Origin: Dactylosporangium sp040605635
Lineage (GTDB): Bacteria > Actinomycetota > Actinomycetes > Mycobacteriales > Micromonosporaceae
Reading direction: 5' to 3'
DNA length: 64,000 bases
Assembly (NCBI RefSeq): GCF_040605635.1
Contig: NZ_JBEXDG010000007.1
Span: 1 to 64,000, forward strand
Shown piece after piece: positions 18,901-25,544 of this stretch; position 1 is the stretch's first letter, and the number at the start of each line of letters is the position of its first letter. The translations under genes were made by a program, and so were the position numbers. The notes under the pieces were generated by a model that was not told the DNA's origin, searched no databases, and was given only the letters and a program-made list of their open reading frames with translations.

Positions 18901-19262
18901 TCGGCGGCAAGGGCGACGGCGACCGGTTCCGCGTTCGCTCCGGGCGGCACGATGACGCTGCGCAGGACCTCGTGGGCGGCGCAGACGTCGCGGAGCGCCG
19001 CGAGCAGCGCGTCCGCGTCGAGCGGGCCGGTGAGGCGCAGGACGGCGGGCACGTGGTAGATCGACGTGTTGGTCTCGAACTGGGCGTTGAACCACAGCCG
19101 GCGCTGCGACGGCGACAGCGGCTGCGGCGCCGACGGGTCGGCCCGGCGCGGGATCTCCGCGTCGGTCCCTTCCCGGGCGGCGGCGCGGGCGGCGGCGACC
19201 CGCCGCCGCATGAGCTCCCGGAGGGTGTCCCGGGCGGCGGTGTCTCGGTCAGACAAGGTCAT
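15975..19262 (-). CDS. NRPS module C-A-T
   Basis: A 1,095-residue single elongation module: condensation domain (about 45-470, active site HHIATDA at 194-200), adenylation domain (about 480-985, YTSGSTGRPKG, core SFDVAGLELW, NGYGPTETA, YRTGDLV, GSGKVDRA) and carrier domain (about 1005-1080, LGGHSL). No epimerase or methyltransferase is inserted. A run of AGxxx pentapeptides at residues 131-155 interrupts the N-terminal half of the condensation domain. The second of two close ATGs (19262) is preferred because GGGGA lies 6 bases before it, while the first (19268) has that motif directly abutting. It overlaps the upstream NRPS gene by 14 bases, so translation is probably coupled. A-domain specificity could not be assigned. 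Confidence 0.92.
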   Translation of the reverse strand: MTLSDRDTAARDTLRELMRRRVAAARAAAREGTDAEIPRRADPSAPQPLSPSQRRLWFNAQFETNTSIYHVPAVLRLTGPLDADALLAALRDVCAAHEVLRSVIVPPGANAEPVAVALAADRVKLSIVDLAGQQLAGHDVAGQGLAGTDPAGERLAEALRAEVHRPFDLETEPPARAVLFRVAPDVHVLALTVHHIATDAWSQDLMLDELGRRYAARLGLAAPPAPPRLQYADVTEWQAGRPAGDHVGWWVRRLAGLAPALALPVDRPYPAVADWTGGTVPVTVPPALAARIRDTARAANATPFMVLSAAWQALLGRLCGSDDVAVGVPESGRHHRATEDVVGCCINTLVMRTDLSGDPTGRQLLDRVRDSTLEAFAHAAAPFEAVVEALAPQRSTATTPVFQSMLFLLETPQRDPVLPGVRAERLDSPLDSNKFDVSLSLTGRAGGYDGCISYRRDLFDASTVRRWARWLLTLLDGVLAEPDLPLSRLDLLDAGERAELLARGTGPDLPADASATVLDAVLARAAARPDAVAVDARDGTLSYAGLTSAAARIATALRSHGAGPDAPVGICLPRERHLPAALLGVWRAGSAYVPLEADHPVERLRHQLGDSGARVVLAAAGTLDVARRVADGTGATVVDLRDALSTTAGELPAVGAGDLAYIIYTSGSTGRPKGVELTHGSLAAFTAAHCALMPVTPGDVMLGLTALSFDVAGLELWTGLGQGLRLALLDRDVAVDGHLVARRIADAGVTVMTATPTTFRMLVAAGWRAPHVRAVAIGEAVDPPLARELTARLAEFWNGYGPTETAVTSTMHRVTPPVGDAVPIGTPMAGERVYVMDGDGRLALPGTVGELWIGGAGVARGYHGRPDLTDAAFVADPVRPGERCYRTGDLVRWCTGGTLEFLGRRDHQVKVRGHRIELGEIESRLRTVPGVAEAVVAVRWEPGGDAHLVGYVVPQPGTVLRPPDLETRLRAALPGHMVPRRWMTLPALPVNGSGKVDRAALPEPGDDERERVAPRSEAEQLVAEVWGAVLHRDDLSVHDNFFALGGHSLSATLVVGRLRDALDLPVPVRLQFEQPVLAGFAVALEALLLAEVTQA
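18798..18872 (-). repeat. 15-bp coding repeat giving AGxxx pentapeptides
   Basis: Five in-frame units encode AGQQL, AGHDV, AGQGL, AGTDP and AGERL. The DNA core of each unit is a variant of CCCGGCGAG plus a variable part. They lie inside the condensation domain of the second NRPS protein, where homologues normally have a short loop. Confidence 0.8.
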
Positions 19263-22200
19263 AGTCATTCCCCGGATGGTTGTGGCCGGGTGCGGCCACG
19301 ATGTCGTCCATGACAAGGCGTTCCAGGTGTTCGGCGAAGTCGGCGAGGACCGGGTGGTCGAACAGCAGCCGCACCGGCACGGCGCAGCCGAGCGTGTCGC
19401 GGAGCCGGCCGGCGACCCGGGTCGCGGCGAGGGAGTGCCCGCCGAGGCCGAAGAAGCTGTCACCGGCGCCGATCCGCTCCGTGCCGAGGATCTGCGCCCA
19501 CACGTCGGCGACGAGCTCCTCCATCACCGACCCGACCGGCCGGTGCGGCCGGTCGTCGCCGGGATCGGGCAGCGCGGCCAGGTCGACCTTGCCGCTGGGC
19601 AGGGCCGGCAGCGCGTCGAGGACCACCCAGCGGTGCGGCACCAGGTGCCCGGGGAGCCGGTCCCGCAGGTACGCGGCGGCGTCCTCGGCGGTGACCTGCC
19701 CGGTGAGGTACCCGACGAGGTGCGCCTGCGCGCCGGCACCGCGCACGGTGACGACGGCATGCCCGACGGCCGGGTGACCGCGCAGCACGGCCTCGATCTC
19801 GCCGGGCTCGACGCGGTACCCGCGGATCTTCAGCTGCTGGTCGCGCCTCCCCCGGAAGACGAGGTCCCCGCCGGGTCGCCGGTGGACGAGGTCGCCGGTG
19901 CGGTAGCAGCGGCCGCCGGGCACGAACGGGTCGGCGACGAACGCGGCCGCGGTCAGCTCCGGCCGGCGGTGGTAGCCGAGCGCGGGTCCGGCGCCGCCGA
20001 TCCACAGCTCGCCGGTGACGCCGGGCGGGACGAGGCGGTGCAGGGGGTCCATCACGTAGAGCCGCTCCCCCGGCAGCGGATGCCCGATCGGCACGCCACC
20101 GTCCGCCGCGGACACGTCGTGGACCCGGTGGGCGGTGGACAGGACGGTGGCCTCGGTCGGGCCGTACACGTTCCACACCTGCCCGACCCCGGCCAGCAGC
20201 TCGCCGGCGAGGGCCGCGTCGAGGGCCTCGCCACCGGCCCAGACCCGCAGGTCGCCCTTGCCCGTCCAGCCGGACGCGAGGAGGGTCCGCAGCATCGTCG
20301 GCGGCACGTTCATCACGGTGACGTCGTGCGCGGCGATCCGCTCACCGAGGCGGTGCCCGTCGACGGCGGCGTCCCGGTCGACGACGACGCAGCAGGCGCC
20401 GGCGGCGAGGCCGGCCCAGATCTCGGCGCAGGAGGTGTCGAAGCTCAGCGTGGCGACCGCGAGCATCCTGTCCCCCGGCCCGATGCCGGGCTCCAGGCGC
20501 AGCGCCTCCGTGAGCGACGCCAGACCCGCCTGGGAGACCGCGACACCCTTGGGGGTACCGGTCGAGCCGGACGTATACAGCAGGTACGCCAGGTCGTCAG
20601 GGCCGACCGCCGGCAGGTCGGCCGTCTGCCCGGCGGCGAGGTCGAGGTTGAGACCGCCCGCCACGGCCGCGGTCCCGGTGCGGCACAGGACGGTCGTGAC
20701 CCCGCCGTCGGCGGCGAGCCACGCGAGGCGTTCCGCGGGCAGCTCCGGCTCGAGGGGCAGGTACGCCGCGCCGGCCCGCCACACGCCGAGCAGGGTCGCG
20801 GGGACCCGGTGGTCGCGGGGCAGGCACACGCCGACCACGTCACCGCGGCGCGTGCCCTGCGCGACCAGCACCGCGGCGACGGCGGCCGAGGCGTCCCACA
20901 GCTGCCGGTACGTCATCCGCCCGCCGTCGCCGATCACGGCGACGTCGTCCGGGCGCTGCCGCAGGACGGCGTCGACGACGGTGGCGGGGGCGGACGCGGG
21001 CAGTGGCGGGCCGGCGGCGAGCCGCAGGAGTTCCGCCGCCTCGGCCGCGGTGACCAGGGGCACCCGCGACAGGGGCCGGTCCGGGTCGGCGGTCACCTCG
21101 GCGAGGACCAGCAGGAGCCGGTCGGCGAACCCGGCCGCCCACGCCGGGTCGACGAGGTCCAGGTCGTACTCCAGCTGCAGCTCGACGCCGGCGGCGGTCT
21201 CGTTGACGAAGACGGTGAGCGGGTTCTGGGCGCCGCCGCAGCCGAGCTCGCCGAGCAGCTCCAGGCACACCCCGCCGCGCTCGACCCGCACCGGCATGCC
21301 GGCGGGCTGCGCGGACAGCACCACCGGCGTGAGCATCGCGCCGCGCGGCTGCGTGCCGACCGCCCGGAACAGGTCCTCCGTGGACGGACGGGGCCGGTCC
21401 TGCGCGCTCGCCGTGGCGGCCGCGGCGGCGGCGATCGTGTCGCGGACCGTGGCCCCGGGGTCGAGGCGCAGCCGGACCGGGAGGACGTCGACGAGCGGGC
21501 CGATGACCGAGTCGAGCTCGGGTGCGGCGCGGCGGGCGACGACCGCGCCGACGAGGACGTCCGCGCGGGCCGTGTACCCGGCGAGGAGCAGGCCCAGGGC
21601 GGTCAGCCAGCCCGCGAACGGCACGGTGGCGAGGTCCGGCGGCACCCGGCGGGTGAGGCGCTCGCCGCGGAACCCGGCGGTGCCGGTGAACAGCTCGTTC
21701 GGCGGTGACGCGCCCGCCAGCTCCTGCGCCCACGCCTGGCCGGCGTCGCCGCCGCTCATGAGGGCGATGTCGCCGACCTGTACCGGCGGTGGCGCCACCG
21801 AACCGGGTGCGGCGAGATCCGCGGCCAGCTCGGTGAGGAAGATGCCGGTGGACCAGCCGTCGAACGCCACGTGGTCGGTGACGACGGTCAGCTCCGACAC
21901 GTCCGGCGCGAGGCGGACCAACTCCACGCGCAGCAGCGGCCCGTCGCCCGTCAGGTCGAACGCGTGCCGCCCGGCGGCACCGTGTTCGGCGACCGGCACC
22001 GCGGTGCCCGCGCAGACGACCGACACCGCGACGCCGCCGCGCTCCACGATCCGGCTCCGCAGCACCTCGTGCCGCTCGACCATCGCGGTCAGGGCCTCCC
22101 GCAGCGCTACGGTCCCGACCGGGCCGGTGAGCCGGACCCGGAACGCCACCGTCGTCACGGCCGGCACGGGGCTGACCTGCCGCAAGGTCCAGAGTTCCCG

Positions 22201-23892
22201 CTGGGTCGGGGTCAGCGGATACCCGGTCGCCCCCTCGTGCCGGACCGGCGCGCGGTGGACGGGTGCCGCCCCCTGCCCGACGAGGGCGGCGAGGGCGGCG
22301 ACGGTCGGCGCGGCCAGGAACCCGGCGAGGGTGACGGTGGTGCCGAACTCGCGGCCGGCGAGGGCGCAGACGCGGGCCGCGGCGAGGGAGTGTCCGCCCA
22401 GGTCGGCGAAGTGGTCGTCGACGCCCACCGCCGCGACGCCCAGGACGTCGCCGACGATCACGGCGAGCCTGGCCTCCACGGGGGTGCGCGGCGCCGCATA
22501 GCCGGCCCCCGTCGCACGGCGGGCCGGCAGCGGGGGCAGGGCCCCGCGGTCGACCTTGCCGTTCGGGCCGAGCGGCAGCCCCTCCGTGATGCCGAACCGG
22601 GTCGGGACCAGGTGCTCCGGCACCCGGTCGCGCAGCCAGGCGCGCAGGGCCCGCTCGTCGACGCCGGTCGCCTCGACGTGCCCGACCAGGTACGACCCGC
22701 CGTCGGGGTCGTCCGCCGCGAGCACGCACGCGCGGCGGACCGACGGGTGGCGGGCCAGGACCGCCTCGACCTCGCCGGGCTCGACCCGGTAGCCGCGGAT
22801 CTTCACCTGGTCGTCGGCGCGGCCGGCGAAGCGCAGCACGCCACCGCGGCTGCGGACGAGGTCGCCGGAGCGGTACCAGCCGTCGCCGAACCCGCCGTCG
22901 CGCATGTGCAGGTAGCCGCGGGCCACGACCGGGCCGCCGATCCACAGCTCGCCGAGGTCACCGTCGGGCACCCGGGCGCCGGCGGCGTCGCGGACCTCCA
23001 GCACCGCACCGGCGATCGGGCGGCCGATCGGCGGCTCACCCTCGTCGTCGCGGCCGACCTCGGCGATCGCGCAGGTGGTGGTGCACTCGGTCGGGCCGTA
23101 CAGGTTGAGCACCCGGCGGACCCCCGGGTTCGCGTAGATGCGGTCGACGAGCGCCCGGGTCAGCGGCTCACCGCCGGCGAACACCGCCCGCACGCCCGGC
23201 GGCAGCGGCTCGCGGAGCAGGGCGGCGAGCGCGGACGGCACCCCGTACACCGTCGTCACCTCGTCGCGGGCCGGCAGCGCCGGCAGGGCGAGAAGGTTCT
23301 CGGCGAGGATCACGGTGCCGCCGGTGACGATCGGCAGGAACAACTGGCTGATCGACGGGTCGAAGCAGATCGACGCGGAGGCGAGCATCCCGCCGAGCTC
23401 CTCGGCGGTGTACGCGGCCGCCTCCCAGCGCAGCAGGTTCATCGTGTTGCGGTGCTCGACGACGACACCCTTCGGCCGACCGGTCGAGCCGGACGTGTAG
23501 ATGACGTACGCCGGGTCGGTGCCGTCCCCTTCCACGTCCGGGCTCCCGGTGCGCTGCGGGGGGATGTCCTGGGTGCCGACGACGAGTTTCGTCCCGGCGT
23601 CGGCGGCGATGTACGCGAGTCGCTCCGCCGGGTACGCGGGGTCCATCGGGACGTACGCGGCGCCGGACTTCAGCACGCCGAGCAGCTTGGGCAGCAGGTG
23701 CTCGTCGCGGCCGGCACACACCCCGACGAGGTCGCCGCGACCGACGCCGCGCCCGCGCAGCCACCGGGCGACCCGGTTCGCGCGGGCGTCGAGGTCCGCG
23801 TACCGCAGCCTGACCCGCCCGGCGATCACCGCGACCCGGTCCGGGGTCCGTCGTGCCTGCTCCTCGAACGCGACATGCACACGATCGGACAC
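19249..23892 (-). CDS. NRPS bimodule A-T-C-A-T (loading plus first extension)
   Basis: A 1,547-residue protein that starts the assembly line. Domains: A1 (1-455, YTSGSTGRPKG at 132-142, core CFDPSISQLF, LYGPTECTT, Lys in GPNGKVDRG), T1 (about 465-540, Ser502 in LGGHSL), C (about 557-985), A2 (about 990-1450, YTSGSTGTPKG, core SFDTSCAEIW, VYGPTEATV) and T2 (about 1465-1540, LGGHSL). Beginning with an A domain and no starter C domain marks it as the loading protein, without an N-acylated first residue. The condensation motif reads DHVAFDG (673-679): the second, catalytic His is kept and the first is Asp. The GTG at 23892 is chosen because GGGGGAGGG lies 8 bases upstream. An upstream in-frame ATG at 23940 lacks that support. 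No MbtH-like gene was seen nearby. Confidence 0.92.
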   Translation of the reverse strand: MSDRVHVAFEEQARRTPDRVAVIAGRVRLRYADLDARANRVARWLRGRGVGRGDLVGVCAGRDEHLLPKLLGVLKSGAAYVPMDPAYPAERLAYIAADAGTKLVVGTQDIPPQRTGSPDVEGDGTDPAYVIYTSGSTGRPKGVVVEHRNTMNLLRWEAAAYTAEELGGMLASASICFDPSISQLFLPIVTGGTVILAENLLALPALPARDEVTTVYGVPSALAALLREPLPPGVRAVFAGGEPLTRALVDRIYANPGVRRVLNLYGPTECTTTCAIAEVGRDDEGEPPIGRPIAGAVLEVRDAAGARVPDGDLGELWIGGPVVARGYLHMRDGGFGDGWYRSGDLVRSRGGVLRFAGRADDQVKIRGYRVEPGEVEAVLARHPSVRRACVLAADDPDGGSYLVGHVEATGVDERALRAWLRDRVPEHLVPTRFGITEGLPLGPNGKVDRGALPPLPARRATGAGYAAPRTPVEARLAVIVGDVLGVAAVGVDDHFADLGGHSLAAARVCALAGREFGTTVTLAGFLAAPTVAALAALVGQGAAPVHRAPVRHEGATGYPLTPTQRELWTLRQVSPVPAVTTVAFRVRLTGPVGTVALREALTAMVERHEVLRSRIVERGGVAVSVVCAGTAVPVAEHGAAGRHAFDLTGDGPLLRVELVRLAPDVSELTVVTDHVAFDGWSTGIFLTELAADLAAPGSVAPPPVQVGDIALMSGGDAGQAWAQELAGASPPNELFTGTAGFRGERLTRRVPPDLATVPFAGWLTALGLLLAGYTARADVLVGAVVARRAAPELDSVIGPLVDVLPVRLRLDPGATVRDTIAAAAAATASAQDRPRPSTEDLFRAVGTQPRGAMLTPVVLSAQPAGMPVRVERGGVCLELLGELGCGGAQNPLTVFVNETAAGVELQLEYDLDLVDPAWAAGFADRLLLVLAEVTADPDRPLSRVPLVTAAEAAELLRLAAGPPLPASAPATVVDAVLRQRPDDVAVIGDGGRMTYRQLWDASAAVAAVLVAQGTRRGDVVGVCLPRDHRVPATLLGVWRAGAAYLPLEPELPAERLAWLAADGGVTTVLCRTGTAAVAGGLNLDLAAGQTADLPAVGPDDLAYLLYTSGSTGTPKGVAVSQAGLASLTEALRLEPGIGPGDRMLAVATLSFDTSCAEIWAGLAAGACCVVVDRDAAVDGHRLGERIAAHDVTVMNVPPTMLRTLLASGWTGKGDLRVWAGGEALDAALAGELLAGVGQVWNVYGPTEATVLSTAHRVHDVSAADGGVPIGHPLPGERLYVMDPLHRLVPPGVTGELWIGGAGPALGYHRRPELTAAAFVADPFVPGGRCYRTGDLVHRRPGGDLVFRGRRDQQLKIRGYRVEPGEIEAVLRGHPAVGHAVVTVRGAGAQAHLVGYLTGQVTAEDAAAYLRDRLPGHLVPHRWVVLDALPALPSGKVDLAALPDPGDDRPHRPVGSVMEELVADVWAQILGTERIGAGDSFFGLGGHSLAATRVAGRLRDTLGCAVPVRLLFDHPVLADFAEHLERLVMDDIVAAPGHNHPGNDYDLV

Positions 23893-23934
23893 GCGCAGGC
23901 CCTCCCCCGGTAAACGTTCGTTCAGGAAATCATG

Positions 23935-23966
23935 CCGCATCTATCTCCGGGGCGAAACCGCATCTA
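23935..23966. promoter_or_regulatory. Direct repeat upstream of the NRPS operon
   Basis: Two perfect copies of CCGCATCTA (23935-23943 and 23958-23966) start 23 bp apart, about two helical turns. They lie just upstream of the NRPS start, in a stretch of lower GC than its surroundings. This spacing suits an activator binding as tandem dimers. No regulator gene is nearby, so the factor is unknown. Confidence 0.4.
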
Positions 23967-24098
23967 CGATCATCTGTTTTGTCCGGCGTGTGCCGGCTCA
24001 CCCCGGAAACGCCTCATGGGTCCGGCGGAGGCACCGATGAACCCGACCGGACACGGCCGCGTGAACCCGGTCGGACAGCACTGCCGGAAAGGACCCCC

Positions 24099-24323
24099 AT
24101 GGCGAAGGCCGACGACATGCTGCGGACGTTCGACGAGCTCATCTCGGACGGCGTACGGCGCGGACTGGTGCACAACGTCGCTCAGGACCACACGCTCGAC
24201 GGCCGCACGATCACCCTCGGCGGCGCGCCCATGGTGCACTTCGGGTCCTGCAGCTACCTCGGCCTCGAGACGCACCCGGCGCTGCGGGCCGGCGCGTTCG
24301 AACCGGAGCTCCGCGCGGCCTGA
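24099..24323 (+). pseudogene. Alpha-oxoamine synthase (AONS/CqsA-like), N-terminal remnant
   Basis: The ATG with upstream GGAAAGGA opens a 74-residue frame. Residues 1-67 look like the start of a PLP-dependent alpha-oxoamine synthase, which condenses an acyl thioester with an amino acid. The diagnostic piece is PMVHFGSCSYLGLETHPALR, equivalent to the NNYLGL(x)xHP segment of 8-amino-7-oxononanoate synthase and CqsA. After LRAGA the sequence diverges (FEPELRAA) and stops at the edge of a decamer array. Family members are about 400 residues long, so the PLP lysine, active-site Asp/His and most of the fold are gone. It reads divergently from the NRPS operon and was probably a biosynthetic partner (inference from position). 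An intact copy elsewhere cannot be excluded. Confidence 0.75.
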
Positions 24324-24438
24324 GCCGGCTCAGGCCGGCTCAGACCGGCTCAGACCGGCTCAGACCGGCTCAGACCGGCTCAGACCGGCTCAGACCGGCT
24401 CAGACCGGCTCAGACCGGCTCAGACCGGCTCAGACCGG
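24321..24438 (+). repeat. Decamer tandem array CAGACCGGCT
   Basis: About 12 head-to-tail units. Nine are perfect (24341-24430), preceded by one unit with a single change and a degenerate unit that supplies the TGA stop of the oxoamine-synthase remnant, and followed by a partial unit. The array sits exactly where that gene loses homology, so it marks or helped cause the break. Confidence 0.92.
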
Positions 24439-24493
24439 AGCGCGGCAACCGCCTCGACGGCCGGCCCGGGACGCCACCGGGTCGCGGCGCGGT

Positions 24494-24519
24494 GCGGCGG
24501 GTCCGCGCGGACCCGCCGC
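24494..24519. terminator. Perfect 26-bp palindrome, probable bidirectional terminator
   Basis: Arms GCGGCGGGTCC and GGACCCGCCGC flank GCGC without mismatch. It lies 75 bases beyond the stop of the sortase-like gene, the last gene of the long minus-strand operon, and after the decamer array on the plus strand. No U-tract follows, which is common for terminators in high-GC actinomycetes. Confidence 0.6.
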
Positions 24520-24593
24520 GGCGCAGCGGCGGAGCGTCAGCCTGAGGGCGTGGAGGCGTTCGGCGGTGCGTGCGGGCAGCGGGCACAGACCGC

Positions 24594-25544
24594 TCAGGAC
24601 AGGTTCGGCAGGAACAGGGAGAGGGTCTCCACGGTCCCCCACAGGCAGGCGAGCAGGACCGGCAGGCCGACGAACCACGCCTGCAGGCCGCCCCAGCGCT
24701 GGCGGGCCCAGGTGAGGCCGAGGGCCGCGAACAGGAACAGCTGCAGCCAGAACACCAGCGGCACCAGGGCGTCCGGGTCGGCCTGCATCGCCTTCTCGGC
24801 GACCGGGACCGAGCCGGGCCGGCCCGGCAGTCCCGGCTGGAGGTCGCCGCTCTTGAGGACCGCGTCGACGTACACGACCCGGTTCGGCGACCAGCCGCTG
24901 CGCCACCCGTCGGCCTCCGCCGTCACCAGGGTGAGGCGGGCGCCGCCCGCGGCCAGTGGCGCCGGGAGCGGGTCCTTCTCCCGGCGGACGCCGGTCACCT
25001 CGTACTGCATGACGCCGAGACCGGTGGTGACGGTGAGCTTCTCGCCGGGCTGCAGCGCGGTGATCCGCCGGAACGGCCCGCCGAACGAGGCCGCGTGCCC
25101 GTAGATGACGGACGTGCCGGGCTGGCCGGGCAGGGCGGTGTCCCGGCGGTGCCCGGGACCGTCGCGCATCACCCCCGACGAGGTGCCCTCGACGACGACC
25201 TGGCGCAGGCCGATGCCGGGCGCCTCGATGAACGCGACCGCGGTGCCGGCCTCGATCTCGCCGCCGATCGGCGCGGTCGCCAGGGCCACCTTCTCCCGGA
25301 AGCCGTTGTACAGCTGCTCCTGGGTGCGGGACTGCTGCACGGCGCTGACGCCGAGCGCGTACGCGACGAGCCACCCGGACAGCAGCGCCAGGGTCAGCAG
25401 CGACCGGAAGACGATCGTGACCGCGGCCGGCACCGGCAGCTTCGTCAGCGGGACCCGCTCGGGCAGGTCCTCCAGATCGTCGAGGTCGTCGTCGTCATCG
25501 TCGTCGGCGAGGTGCCGCGGTTTCGGTTGCACTACAGCGGTCAT
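24594..25544 (-). CDS. Sortase-like membrane protein lacking the catalytic cysteine
   Basis: A 316-residue protein, last in the Pst-surface operon. An acidic run (seven Asp from residue 14) precedes a transmembrane helix (about 41-66). A sortase beta-barrel follows (about 95-232): GIGLRQVVVEGTSSGVMRDGPGH, TALPGQPG and SVIYGHAASFGGPF. His150 of the catalytic trio is present, and Arg222 fits the third member. The TLxTC motif reads TLVTA, with GCG (Ala209) where Cys is required, so transpeptidation by the usual mechanism is impossible. Two more membrane helices end the protein (about 261-280, 290-312). ATG 25544 overlaps the upstream stop (ATGA). It may be a scaffold or a sorting-signal binder. 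A sequencing error would need several base changes to restore Cys, so the change looks real. Confidence 0.85.
   Translation of the reverse strand: MTAVVQPKPRHLADDDDDDDLDDLEDLPERVPLTKLPVPAAVTIVFRSLLTLALLSGWLVAYALGVSAVQQSRTQEQLYNGFREKVALATAPIGGEIEAGTAVAFIEAPGIGLRQVVVEGTSSGVMRDGPGHRRDTALPGQPGTSVIYGHAASFGGPFRRITALQPGEKLTVTTGLGVMQYEVTGVRREKDPLPAPLAAGGARLTLVTAEADGWRSGWSPNRVVYVDAVLKSGDLQPGLPGRPGSVPVAEKAMQADPDALVPLVFWLQLFLFAALGLTWARQRWGGLQAWFVGLPVLLACLWGTVETLSLFLPNLS

Noticed and set aside
23892..23940. ATG 23940 as the NRPS start
   Set aside because: In frame but without ribosome-binding site; the GTG at 23892 has GGGGGAGGG at ideal distance and begins at the conserved A-domain N-terminus.
24321..24438. 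Decamer array as a CRISPR array
   Set aside because: No spacers: units are contiguous 10-mers, and no cas genes are near.
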